DNA of 64,000 nt from JABWBD01 sp040768665 (GTDB taxonomy: Bacteria; Planctomycetota; Planctomycetia; Pirellulales; Thermoguttaceae): positions 16,111 to 80,110 of the forward strand of contig JAXGMN010000057.1 of assembly GCA_040768665.1 (NCBI GenBank). Direction: 5' to 3'. The stretch's first letter is position 1. Each line of letters starts with the position of its first letter. Below the pieces are notes generated by a model. The model was not told where the DNA came from. It saw only the letters and a program-made list of their open reading frames with translations, and ran no database searches. Positions 1 through 8,528 of the stretch are shown here, piece after piece. Position numbers and translations under genes: made by a program.

Positions 1-2921
1 CGAATCATCGGACCACACGATGTCCGAAGGAGTCGATCCCCGCCGGGCGAGAACGTCACGTTGGTCACCTTGCATCCCGGTGCGCGAGACACGGCCAATT
101 CCTCGCCGTTTCGAGCGTTCCACACTCGAAACGTCCCATCCTTCAACTTGCTGACGATCTGCTCCCCACTGGGAGAAACCGCCACATCTGCCACTTCGCC
201 TCCACCCGAGCCTGACATGGCCAACTCCTTCCCGCTCTGAACGTCCCACACTCGAACGGTCCCATCTAACGATCCGCTGACGATCCGATCCCCGCCTGGT
301 GAAATCGCAACAGTTGTCACGTGTCTTTCGTGGCCATGAAAGACGGCCAGTTGCCCCGCGCCCAAGTGCAACGGAGGCGGACGGCGAGCAGCCAGCCAGG
401 CAAAGCCGGGGTAAGCCCGTTCTCGCGTGCGACGCCAATGTTCAAGAAGTGCGTGAAGCGTGGGGCAACGTCGCGGTTGTTGATCGGGTTCGTCGGCATC
501 CTCACTCCGGACTGCGTCAGGCTCGAGCCCCGGGGGCCGGCCTTCCTCGTAATGCTGGGCAGCATCTGAACAGTCGTACCACCAACAACTGTTCCAGAGG
601 CACTGGAAAAGGGCTTGAGGATAGTCTTGAGCGTGACGCGTGATAAAGTGGATGTCGCGGCGGAGTGCTTCTTCGAGCAAACGTAGAATGCGGCGTCGCG
701 GCCTCTCGACCGGCAGGGCGCTCACGGCGGTGGAAAAATCAACCACGAGGTCGAAGGCCATGCCGGCCTGGACTTTGGCTTCCAAGAACGGCAGGGCGGT
801 CAGTGTCTTTTCCAGTTGTACCCAAGATTGCCCCCGGGTCCGGTGATAAGCCAGTTCGGAAAGACTCCGCGTATAGTGGCCGCTCCAGGGTGCGGCGCCC
901 GGCGGGTTCACTTTGCGGTGGAAATACTCGGCAAGGTCTTCGTGATAGGGCAAAGCGCAACTATCATCCGGCACATACCATTCTCGCACGGCCTTGAAGA
1001 GGCCGCGATGGAAGAAGTCGAGAAGCGCTCCGCGATGCTGCAGGTACGGCCGAAGTTGGCGTAGCACGGGGAATACGTCGCCCGTTGAATCCTTGACGCC
1101 GATCCCCTCGGTCATTTCCAATAGCTCCTGCTGCGACATGCCGTGGCGACTGCACGCCAGGAGTGACAGGATCGTGCGGACGGTGTCGGGGTCGAACTCG
1201 TCGCGCAATCGCTCGATGACCTGCCTGAAAAGCGATGTGATCGTATCGCCCTCGCGAGGAAAGGCTGCGATGCGGGCTTCGAGTTGCTCGAAGGAGCCGA
1301 AGCCGCGCAATTCTTCCAAGGCCACCAACAGGAATAGCGGGTTTTCAGCAGCCGGATTCGATAGCAGCAGACCGATCTGCCTCGGGCTGAGTTTCTTGGC
1401 CGAAAGCGACGGTACCTGGCTGACGATCTCGAAGCGTTCCTCGGGCGTCAAGGGCTCGATGTGCAGACGTTTTAGCGGTCGGTGGGCAAAGGTATGGAGC
1501 ACGGTGTCGACCGGCGACTTGGCCACGCTTTGCCCGACGATTCCCGCGCGCGACGATGCGGCAGGTCCGTCATCAATACAACTGAGGACAAGTTTCACAT
1601 GCGGCGGGAAGTGCAAGGGGAGCCAGTAGAGCGAGTGGGAGCTGTCGGTCTCGTCCAACTGGTTGAGGGCGTCGATTACGAGCACGACCGGAGCCCAGTC
1701 TGGAATCTGGTCCAAGGATTGCCGGAAGCGGCGGACCAGACCTGCAAGATCCTGTGGAACTTCCTCTCTTTCGGCAAAATGCTGCTGCAGAATCAGGCAG
1801 AACCGCCGAAGCATACGCTGAAGGTTTGTTGAGCCGGGGCTGGCGCCGATAAAATGCGGGATGACCAGGGTTTTGGCATGCCTATCTCGGTAGCTTTGGA
1901 CGAAGTGCGCCATAGCCGACGACTTGCCGGAACCGGAGGGGCCGGTCACGAGGCAGGGCACTGTGGCGTCACTGTCGGTAAACGCGGCGAGATCCGTCTG
2001 AATCCTCTGCCTGCCCACATACCCACGCAGGCGTGACTCCATGAACTGCTCGTGGTAGTCGGCGTCTTCCACCAGCGAACTGGTCTCTGAAAATGTGGGC
2101 GCCGGCGGCCTGTCGGGCAGGCCGTGCTTCCGTTGGATCGCCTTCCAAAGCTGCTCCAATACTCGCTGGCCGAACTCTTCCAGCCCGGTCAGGCAAACGA
2201 CGCCGAATCGGGTCGCCAACTCGCGCTGGTGCTCGGAGAGAGTGCGGTATGTCTCCGGGGCGACAATCCCACGCTCGGCCAGCCTGCGCAATACCTCCCG
2301 ATTTTCGTCAGACAGAAGCTCGCCGCTTGCCGATCGCCAGTGGATCCGGAGACCCGCATAACGGCAGGAATAATCCTCGAACGGCGGCCAAGGCAGTTCG
2401 GCCTCTCGAATGGCTTGCTTCAAATCACGCAGTTTCTGCGCCGACTCTTCATTCTCAGCACGAAAGTTGGCCTGTTTCACTTCGGGCAATTCGGCAATGA
2501 ACGAGGGATCACGGAAGAAGAACATGCCGTGGCCGTGCATCTTAGGGTCGCGGAGTACACCGTAGAGAATCTCCAATTCGGTAACGCTCTTGCCCGTCTG
2601 ATGCTGCACCCAGCCGTACTTGCTGGCCGCCTCTTCGCTGAACGAACCGGGCACCCAGCCGTAACGCTCGCCCAGAATGCCTACGAAGTACGGGCGGCAG
2701 TCGTCGATCTGCTGCAAGCACAGGTCAAGCACCCGGTCGTGCTGGGACTCTTCCTCGGTGATACCCCAACGCAGATCGATATCGATCAGATGGATGCGGT
2801 ACTCTTGAAGCCTCTCCCGCAGCATTGGGAAGACTCGCTTGACGAGCCAATCCCGCTCCGCATGCATATCGCGGAAAGTGGAGGAGATGAAAACACGGAC
2901 GGTCTTCCAAGTTGATGCCAT
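1..2921 (-). CDS. DUF4062 / STAND NTPase / WD40 repeat protein (3' end beyond window)
   Basis: This frame is open on the minus strand from an ATG at 2921 to the window edge (973 residues seen), so the C terminus is missing. The N terminus has the DUF4062 signature (RVFISSTFRDMHAERDWL, residues 8-25). Residues near 327 carry a Walker A motif (GPSGSGKSS), and residues near 410 a Walker B-like stretch (VVLVIDALNQLDE), as in NACHT/AAA STAND ATPases. From about residue 860 WD40 blades begin (GSLDGTVRVWD, KLKDGTFRVWN), and a third blade is starting at the edge. STAND proteins are signal-activated switches: WD40 blades usually sense, the NTPase oligomerises, and the N-terminal domain acts. The role here is unknown; defence or signalling is inference. 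A purine-rich stretch (AAAGGGGTGGCGGAG) precedes the ATG. It lies downstream of the ACT gene on the same strand, separated by about 190 bp containing repeats. Confidence 0.85.
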   Translation of the reverse strand, partial: MASTWKTVRVFISSTFRDMHAERDWLVKRVFPMLRERLQEYRIHLIDIDLRWGITEEESQHDRVLDLCLQQIDDCRPYFVGILGERYGWVPGSFSEEAASKYGWVQHQTGKSVTELEILYGVLRDPKMHGHGMFFFRDPSFIAELPEVKQANFRAENEESAQKLRDLKQAIREAELPWPPFEDYSCRYAGLRIHWRSASGELLSDENREVLRRLAERGIVAPETYRTLSEHQRELATRFGVVCLTGLEEFGQRVLEQLWKAIQRKHGLPDRPPAPTFSETSSLVEDADYHEQFMESRLRGYVGRQRIQTDLAAFTDSDATVPCLVTGPSGSGKSSAMAHFVQSYRDRHAKTLVIPHFIGASPGSTNLQRMLRRFCLILQQHFAEREEVPQDLAGLVRRFRQSLDQIPDWAPVVLVIDALNQLDETDSSHSLYWLPLHFPPHVKLVLSCIDDGPAASSRAGIVGQSVAKSPVDTVLHTFAHRPLKRLHIEPLTPEERFEIVSQVPSLSAKKLSPRQIGLLLSNPAAENPLFLLVALEELRGFGSFEQLEARIAAFPREGDTITSLFRQVIERLRDEFDPDTVRTILSLLACSRHGMSQQELLEMTEGIGVKDSTGDVFPVLRQLRPYLQHRGALLDFFHRGLFKAVREWYVPDDSCALPYHEDLAEYFHRKVNPPGAAPWSGHYTRSLSELAYHRTRGQSWVQLEKTLTALPFLEAKVQAGMAFDLVVDFSTAVSALPVERPRRRILRLLEEALRRDIHFITRHAQDYPQALFQCLWNSCWWYDCSDAAQHYEEGRPPGLEPDAVRSEDADEPDQQPRRCPTLHALLEHWRRTRERAYPGFAWLAARRPPPLHLGAGQLAVFHGHERHVTTVAISPGGDRIVSGSLDGTVRVWDVQSGKELAMSGSGGGEVADVAVSPSGEQIVSKLKDGTFRVWNARNGEELAVSRAPGCKVTNVTFSPGGDRLLRTSCGPMI

Positions 2922-2992
2922 CTCCGCCACCCCTTTGAAATGCTTCGTTGGCAGCCGAAATTAGCCCTGCGCTGCTATGCTCGTCTGACTCT

Positions 2993-3018
2993 CGGGGCAG
3001 CCCAGCGGGGCAGCCCAG
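2993..3018. repeat. tandem 13-bp direct repeat
   Basis: Two exact adjacent copies of CGGGGCAGCCCAG. They abut the inverted repeat that starts at 3019, between the STAND gene and the ACT gene. Confidence 0.75.
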
Positions 3019-3084
3019 GGTCAGGCTTTAAATTTCAACTATGACTCTCGCTTTCAAGCCAAAGTGGAAATCTAAAGCCTGACC
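3019..3084. repeat. inverted-repeat element (18-bp arms, 30-bp loop)
   Basis: The left arm GGTCAGGCTTTAAATTTC (3019-3036) pairs with 3067-3084 at 17 of 18 positions. The element is non-coding and sits upstream of the STAND gene. It could be a palindromic (REP/MITE-like) element, or a hairpin acting as terminator for the ACT gene on the minus strand, although no clear T-run follows. No flanking target duplication is seen. Confidence 0.6.
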
Positions 3085-3110
3085 ACGTCCTCCGTAAGTT
3101 GACGTCCAAC

Positions 3111-3554
3111 CTACTCTTCGTCCAGCCGGTCGTAAAGATATACCGGGGCGACCGGATTGATTCCCGCACGGGTCAGACAGATGATTGCGGCATCGATGTC
3201 ATCGAAGCGAAACACCAAGACCGCGCTGTCGCCGCGACGCTCGGTGAACGCGTACATGTAGGCGACGTTGAGCCGCGCGTGCAAAAAGAGCTTCAGCAGG
3301 TCGATTAGGCCGCCCGGCCGGTCGGCCACCTCGATCGCCAGGACGTCGTCGACGGTGACATCGTACCCCGCTGCTTCGAACATCTCGCGGGCCCGCTGCC
3401 ACTCGGCCACGATCAGCCGCAGCACGCCGACGCGTTCGGAGTCGGCCAGCGAGAGGGTGACGATATTGATGCCGGCATCGGCCAGCAGCTTGCAGGGAGC
3501 AATCATGCTCCCGGGTTTGTTGTCGATGATGAGGGAAAGTTGCGAAAGTCTCAT
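3111..3554 (-). CDS. tandem ACT-domain protein
   Basis: A protein of 147 aa made of two ACT-like halves: the first begins RLSQLSLIIDNKPGSM and carries GINIVTLSLADSERVGVLRL, the second begins VLAIEVADRPGGLIDLLKLF. ACT domains bind small ligands, often amino acids. Stand-alone double-ACT proteins are frequently encoded beside phenylacetate-CoA-ligase-type enzymes, and here the upstream gene on the same strand is a benzoate-CoA-ligase-like enzyme. The ATG at 3554 is chosen because homology begins there. An in-frame extension further upstream would run through the palindromic element at 3683-3772 and is not credible. The ligand is unknown. Confidence 0.8.
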   Translation of the reverse strand: MRLSQLSLIIDNKPGSMIAPCKLLADAGINIVTLSLADSERVGVLRLIVAEWQRAREMFEAAGYDVTVDDVLAIEVADRPGGLIDLLKLFLHARLNVAYMYAFTERRGDSAVLVFRFDDIDAAIICLTRAGINPVAPVYLYDRLDEE

Positions 3555-3674
3555 GGCGCGTGGTTCCTGTAAGCCGGCAATGTTGGCGGGACGCGGCCGT
3601 TGCGTCTGCCGTATCTCCCTGCTTCTCCTCCAATATATGTGGACCGGACTGCCCCTGCAAGACTGGGAGCACAG

Positions 3675-3780
3675 CGTGGCAGGATGAAAAAGGGGACAGG
3701 CACCGCAAGCAATCGTCGGTGAATGCGACCGAAGACACAACGTCTTGCGGAGCCAGTCCCCTTTTCATCCTACGTGGCAG
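3675..3780. mobile_element. MITE-like palindromic element with 8-bp direct repeats
   Basis: A 90-bp core (3683-3772) has terminal inverted repeats (left GATGAAAAAGGGGACAGG, right mirrored by the sequence ending CCCCTTTTCATCCTA) and an inner pair around CCGCAAG / CTTGCGG. It is flanked on both sides by CGTGGCAG (3675-3682 and 3773-3780), which looks like a target-site duplication. It has no coding capacity, so movement would need a transposase supplied in trans. The GGGGACAGG...CCAGTCCCC palindrome type occurs in many bacterial genomes (general knowledge). It lies between the ACT gene and the CoA-ligase gene. Confidence 0.65.
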
Positions 3781-3795
3781 CAGCATAGGCGGGAA

Positions 3796-5376
3796 TCAAC
3801 CTTTCTGCGAGCGTAGCACGCCGTCTTGCGCAGCGCGGTGACGCAATTCGAATCGCTTAATCTTGCCCGAGGCCGTCTTGGGCAACTCGTCGACGAACAC
3901 CACCGCGCGGGGATATTTGTGCGGGGCGGCGTGCGACTTGACGAACTGCTGCAACTCGCGCGACAACTCCGGGGAAGCCTGGTGTCCGTCTTTGAGCACC
4001 ACGAAGGCCACCGGCTTGAGCAACCCGTCGTCGGTGGCGGCTCCCGTGACTCCGCTTTCCAGAACGGCGGGATGTTGCTGGAGCACAGCCTCGACCTCCG
4101 TCGGCCAGACGGCCTGGCCGCTCACCTTGAGCATGTCGTTGGCCCGGCCGGAATACCAGAAGAAACCGTCCTGGTCGACCATGAACTTGTCGTAGGTGTT
4201 GATCCATTCGCCGCAGAAGGTCTTCTTGGTGGCCTCGTGCTTGTTCCAATATCCGGAAGCGATGCTGTCACCCTTGATGAACAAGGTGCCCACTTTGCCC
4301 GTCGCCAGGTCGTGGCCGTCGTCGTCGAGGATCCTCGCCTCGAAGCCCGGCACGATCTCTCCGGTGCTCCCCGGCCGAACCCTTCCCGGACGATTGGAGA
4401 TGAAGATGTGAAGGATCTCCGTGGAGCCAATCCCGTCGAGGATATCCACGTGGAACCGGTCCTGCCACTGGAGGAACAGGTGGCGAGGCAGAGTCTCGCC
4501 GGCCGATACGCACATCCGCACGTCGCCCAGGCTGACCCGCCCGGCCTTTTCCGCCTCGTGCAGCAGCGCCGCGTAGCTCGTCGGCACGCCGTAGAACACG
4601 GTCGGGCGATAACGGTCGACGGTCTCGAAAACCTTCTCGGGCACCGGCCGATCGGGCATCAGAACCGTGGTCCCGCCGGTCCGCAGGGGGAAGTACAGAC
4701 CGTTGCCCAGCCCGTAGGCAAAGAACAACTTGGCCACCGAGAACGACACGTCCGACTCGCGCAGCCCGATCGTGTCGCGGGCGTAGAGATCGGCGGCCAC
4801 GAGCATGTCGTGGTGGAGATGAATCGCACCCTTGGGAAAGCCGGTGGTGCCCGAACTGTACAACCAGAAGGCCATGTCATCCTTGCTGGTATCGACCGGC
4901 TCGAGCGTTGCCGACGCATTCTCCATGACCGTGTCGAAACACAAGCGTCCGACCGAGGGGCATCCGACCTGGATCGTATGTTTGAGATAGCGCAACTGGT
5001 CGCCGAGAGGATCGATTTTGGGTGCCAGATCGGCATGGACGACCAGCACCCGAGCCCGGCTGTCGTTGAGCAGGTATTCATACTCCTTGCTCGACAGCAT
5101 GGTGTTCAGCGGAATGGCCACCGCGCCGATCTTGATGGCCCCGAAGAAGGCATAGACCCACTCGGGGCTGTCGGGCAATAACAGGGCGACCCGCTCCTCG
5201 CGCCGCACGCCCAATTCTTGCAGCACGTTGCCAAACCGGTTGACGGCTTCCTGCAAGTGGGCGTAGCTCACGGTCTGCCGGCCACTGACGATCGCCGGCT
5301 TGGCGCCGCGCCCCTGTGCCAGGTGCTCGTCAATCAGGGTCGCCGCAACGTTGAGTCGTTCGGGAAGGTCGGTCAT
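3796..5376 (-). CDS. benzoate-CoA-ligase-family acyl-CoA synthetase
   Basis: A protein of 526 aa, the usual length for this family. Acyl-adenylate-forming enzymes activate a carboxylate with ATP and then load it on CoA. Visible motifs are the P-loop-like YSSGTTGFPKGA (A3), the A5 region GIGSTEILHIF, the A8 hinge YSGRANDMLKVSGQAV and the A10 lysine PKTASGKIKR. The spacing and the FAYGLGNGLYFPL stretch resemble benzoate/4-hydroxybenzoate-CoA ligases. Substrate specificity cannot be read from the sequence. The ATG at 5376 (MTDLPERL) is taken as the start because the 39 codons upstream look non-homologous. The double-ACT gene follows on the same strand, suggesting co-expression. Confidence 0.8.
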   Translation of the reverse strand: MTDLPERLNVAATLIDEHLAQGRGAKPAIVSGRQTVSYAHLQEAVNRFGNVLQELGVRREERVALLLPDSPEWVYAFFGAIKIGAVAIPLNTMLSSKEYEYLLNDSRARVLVVHADLAPKIDPLGDQLRYLKHTIQVGCPSVGRLCFDTVMENASATLEPVDTSKDDMAFWLYSSGTTGFPKGAIHLHHDMLVAADLYARDTIGLRESDVSFSVAKLFFAYGLGNGLYFPLRTGGTTVLMPDRPVPEKVFETVDRYRPTVFYGVPTSYAALLHEAEKAGRVSLGDVRMCVSAGETLPRHLFLQWQDRFHVDILDGIGSTEILHIFISNRPGRVRPGSTGEIVPGFEARILDDDGHDLATGKVGTLFIKGDSIASGYWNKHEATKKTFCGEWINTYDKFMVDQDGFFWYSGRANDMLKVSGQAVWPTEVEAVLQQHPAVLESGVTGAATDDGLLKPVAFVVLKDGHQASPELSRELQQFVKSHAAPHKYPRAVVFVDELPKTASGKIKRFELRHRAAQDGVLRSQKG

Positions 5377-5776
5377 CGATGTCAGAGGCACTGAAAGAAC
5401 AGGAGTCTCGGTGCGAAACCACCAGTAATTCGCCGCATAACGGTTCACGGGGCGGGAAGGGGGACAGGTCCACGTCTTCGGCCGACGTTTCATCTTTGAA
5501 AAACGTCAGCCGGTGTTCGCGCACCATCAACAGTCAGCCCCATCCGACACGATTATGGCGTGGTGAAGCGCACCGGCGCCCAAGCCCACAGTCCCCCATG
5601 CCCGCCAGCAATCGCTTCCCACTCCCACACATTTACCAAATGGTCCTGCCCCAGACAAGGGCCATTATGGTCAGCGGCACAGAAAACGCAAGCCCTCTCT
5701 TGACGGCTGGTCGGGAATACCTCACAGTCGTACTGGTACGTTTGCTCAAGACGGTCCTGTTTGAAGGGGGAAAGCC
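5377..5776. other. divergent intergenic region
   Basis: About 400 bp between two divergently transcribed genes, which should hold both promoters. At 5457-5480 a GGGGGACAGG sequence recalls the arm of the palindromic element at 3.7 kb but lacks a good partner, so it may be a remnant. A TTGACG at 5700-5705 could be a -35 box for the rightward gene, but no convincing -10 follows. Confidence 0.4.
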
Positions 5777-6526
5777 ATGTTGGTCTTCGATCAAGTGACG
5801 TCGTATCTCCTGGTGCTCGCGCTGCTGACGCTGTTTGTGGCGGTGTTCGTCCGGCAAAGCCAGGGATCCCAGCGCGCCGTGGTTGCTTGGTTGGCAGCCG
5901 GTCTGCTCGGAATCCTCCTGGGATCTGCCGGTTCCTACGCGATCATGCGGACCACGGGCTATCAACTTACGAAGGTCCCACAACCCACGCCGGCTGCTGA
6001 CGAGACAATCGCAGTGAGCGGGGCCGCTGAGATGAGCGGCATGGGGCCGCGTGGCTCGGGCGGAATGGGGATGGGAGGCATGGGTGCAGGAGGAATGGGG
6101 ATGGGCGACCGCTTCGCCCCTCGACCGAAACGCGAGCTGACGACGCTCGTTCGAAAGCTGGATCTCCTCACGGGCGACATCGCAATTGCGCTGTCGGACG
6201 AGCAAGCGAAGACCCTCGCGGAGAGTCTCAAGGATGTTGAACTTGCCGACAACATGACGGATGACGATGCGCGGGCGAAGAACGAGCAGATTCTCAGCGC
6301 TTTGGATGAAGACCAGAAGGCGCGACTCGAGGCGATCGGGCTGCCTCGCCGCGCGCGGAGCGGACCGGGCCGTCCCGAGGACGCGGGGCCGGGCGGCATA
6401 GGGCGTCCTGCCGATTCCGAGTCGACAAACCCCTTCGCTCAGGAGGTCGAGGCGAAGGCTCTCAACAGCCTTCGTGAACGACTGGTGGGCCCTGCGGCGA
6501 CCGCCGAAGACAAAGCGAAACCGTAG
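5777..6526 (+). CDS. Gly/Met-rich two-TM hypothetical protein
   Basis: A protein of 249 aa. Two hydrophobic segments (about residues 8-25 and 35-57) place it in the membrane. A low-complexity segment follows at about residues 86-113 (GSGGMGMGGMGAGGMGMG), then a charged, probably helical region (about 115-185) resembling periplasmic sensor-like helices, and a Pro/Gly/Glu-rich tail. A strong ribosome-binding site (GAAGGGGGAAAGCC) precedes the ATG. I recognise no family. Proteins of this layout (anchor, Met/Gly linker, helical domain) occur in planctomycetes; function unknown. Confidence 0.7.
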   Translation: MLVFDQVTSYLLVLALLTLFVAVFVRQSQGSQRAVVAWLAAGLLGILLGSAGSYAIMRTTGYQLTKVPQPTPAADETIAVSGAAEMSGMGPRGSGGMGMGGMGAGGMGMGDRFAPRPKRELTTLVRKLDLLTGDIAIALSDEQAKTLAESLKDVELADNMTDDDARAKNEQILSALDEDQKARLEAIGLPRRARSGPGRPEDAGPGGIGRPADSESTNPFAQEVEAKALNSLRERLVGPAATAEDKAKP

Positions 6527-6538
6527 GAGAACGGAGCA

Positions 6539-6600
6539 CGAAGCCCGCAGCCCTCGACAAACGCCAGGCCGTGGGTGAAACCCGACGGCTCCGGGCTTCG
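6539..6600. repeat. imperfect palindromic intergenic element
   Basis: The outer arms CGAAGCCCG (6539-6547) and CGGGCTTCG (6592-6600) are exact reverse complements. The element begins 12 bp after the stop of the Gly/Met-rich gene. It may act as a hairpin at the transcript end or be a REP-like element. No T-run follows. The rest of the gap to 6884 shows no gene or clear signal. Confidence 0.5.
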
Positions 6601-6884
6601 CCAACCGTCGTCGCGGCAGACCTGGCGGCGGAAAGAGTGCCGTACTGCGCGACGCACTTTCGACGCACGCTGGCGGCGCAATAACTCCAAGGCCCGCCAA
6701 CTACTTACACCCTTGGCTTGAGAAATCCGGTTGACAACGCCCGCGGCATCGACCACGTCCGATCGCCTGCAAAGCCGCTTTCTTAGCAATGGCCGCGGTT
6801 TCTCAGCACCCGATATCGCCACCGAGCGTCTTCGAGCACGGGCCGCGTCTCCGGCAATCCCCGCACATCCGGGAGCCCACCTGC

Positions 6885-8240
6885 CTACGCAATCTCCGGC
6901 AACTCCGCCAGGGCGACGTCGATCTTCGACTGGGGAAATTCAAAGTCGTCCAACTCGCCGCTGAAAAACTTGTCGTACGACGCCATGTCGCAGAGCCCGT
7001 GGCCGCTGAAATTGAACAGGATGCACTTCTCCTCGCCCGTCTCCTTGCATCGCAGAGCTTCGTTGATGACGCCGCGGATCGCGTGCGACGTTTCGGGCGC
7101 CGGAATGATCCCTTCCGTCTTGGCGAAGATTTGCGCGGCCTCGAAGCACTCGATTTGGTGGAAGGCCGCTGCCTCGATGATGCCGAGTTTCAGCCCCAGA
7201 CTCACAGTAGGGGCCATGCCGTGGTAACGCAGCCCGCCGGCGTGGATCCCCGGCGGCACGAAGCTGTGCCCGAGCGTGAACATCTTGATCAGCGGCGTCA
7301 GCTTGGTCGTGTCGCCGAAATCGTAGCGGTACTGGCCGCGGCTCATCGTCGGACAGGCCCGCGGTTCGGCGGCAACGAACCGGATGTCTTTGCCCTGGAG
7401 TTTGTCCGGGATGAAGGGAAACGCCAAACCCGCGTAATTGCTTCCGCCTCCCACGCAGCCGACGATGATGTCGGGGCTGTCGCCGGCGATCTCCATCTGT
7501 TTCTTAGCTTCCAGGCCGATGATGCTCTGGTGCAGCATCACGTGGTTGAGCACGCTGCCCAGCGTGTACTTGGTGTCCGGGTCGCTGACCGCCACTTCCA
7601 CCGCTTCGCTGATCGCGATCCCAAGGCTGCCCGGGCAGTCCGGATCCTGCGCCAGGATCTGCCGCCCGGCTTCGGTTTCGGGCGAGGGGCTGGGCACAAC
7701 TTCGCCGCCCCACATGTGCATCATCGATCGGCGATACGGCTTCTGCTGGTAGCTCACCTTGACCATGTAGACCTTGCACTCCAGGCCGACCAGCGAGCAA
7801 GCGAAGGCCAAGGAGCTGCCCCACTGCCCGGCCCCCGTCTCCGTCGACAGCCGCTTCACCCCTTCCTGCTTGTTGTACCAAGCCTGCGGCACGGCCGTGT
7901 TCGGCTTGTGGCTGCCCGGCGGGCTTTGGCTCTCGTCCTTGAAATAGATCCGCGCCGGGGTCTTGAGCTCCCGTTCCAGGTTCGACGCTCGCACCAGCGG
8001 CGATGGACGCCAGATCGCGTACATCCGGAGGACCTCGTCGGGGATCGCAATCCACCGCTCCGGGCTCATCTCCTGTTCAATCAGGGCGCGGGCGAAGATC
8101 GGCTCCAGGTCGGCGGGGCCGATCGGCTGTCCGGTGCCGGGGTGCAACGGCGGGGGGAGCGGTTCCGGCAGGTCGGCTAGGATGTTGTACCAGGCGGTCG
8201 GCATCTCGCTCTGACTAAGAAACACTCGTTTGGAGTTCAT
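6885..8240 (-). CDS. trpB2: TrpB2-type tryptophan synthase beta-chain-like protein
   Basis: A PLP-dependent enzyme of 451 aa, the longer TrpB2 class rather than the TrpA-partnered TrpB1. Motifs: RPSPLVRASNLERELK substrate region, the PLP lysine in SHKPNTAVPQAWY, the TGAGQWGSSLA loop, the glycine-rich phosphate loop GCVGGGSNYAG, and the C-terminal FNFSGHGLCDM. It would make tryptophan from indole (or L-serine plus indole) in the cytoplasm. No trpA lies beside it; trpC is 6 kb away on the other strand. Two ATGs are adjacent (8243 and 8240). The second is preferred because AGGA lies at better spacing. A much longer in-frame extension upstream is antisense to the peptidase gene and is rejected. 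Confidence 0.88.
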   Translation of the reverse strand: MNSKRVFLSQSEMPTAWYNILADLPEPLPPPLHPGTGQPIGPADLEPIFARALIEQEMSPERWIAIPDEVLRMYAIWRPSPLVRASNLERELKTPARIYFKDESQSPPGSHKPNTAVPQAWYNKQEGVKRLSTETGAGQWGSSLAFACSLVGLECKVYMVKVSYQQKPYRRSMMHMWGGEVVPSPSPETEAGRQILAQDPDCPGSLGIAISEAVEVAVSDPDTKYTLGSVLNHVMLHQSIIGLEAKKQMEIAGDSPDIIVGCVGGGSNYAGLAFPFIPDKLQGKDIRFVAAEPRACPTMSRGQYRYDFGDTTKLTPLIKMFTLGHSFVPPGIHAGGLRYHGMAPTVSLGLKLGIIEAAAFHQIECFEAAQIFAKTEGIIPAPETSHAIRGVINEALRCKETGEEKCILFNFSGHGLCDMASYDKFFSGELDDFEFPQSKIDVALAELPEIA

Positions 8241-8425
8241 CATTATTCCTCGCACAATCGCCAAAAACCGGCCATCCGGCCTATTCCCACGGCCGGCTAC
8301 CGCCCGGCCGATCTTTTCCCGCCCCGCACAAGCCTTTAGCGTAATCAAAGCCCGGGCCGTTGTCGACGGGCTGCGCGAAGAACACGTCCGAAACAGCCTG
8401 CCAGGCGGTGTCGCCACCGGCCGGC

Positions 8426-8454
8426 TTGACCTTTCCGACAATACCGAGTCTGAT
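8426..8454 (+). promoter_or_regulatory. candidate sigma70-like promoter for the peptidase gene
   Basis: TTGACC, 17-bp spacer, TCTGAT. It lies about 75 bp before the preferred peptidase start. If active, transcription would begin near 8461, which argues against the most upstream in-frame ATG at 8460. Confidence 0.35.
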
Positions 8455-8528
8455 AGGCTATGATGAACGAGAGGGCCTGCGGGCGAACGGAGGCCCGACA
8501 AAGCTTCTCTCGCATAGTCCTTTCCGCA

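Noticed and set aside
2124..2915. A 263-codon plus-strand frame
   Set aside because: It is antisense to the STAND gene, whose minus-strand frame has clear domains and runs to the edge. The plus-strand translation has no recognisable motif.
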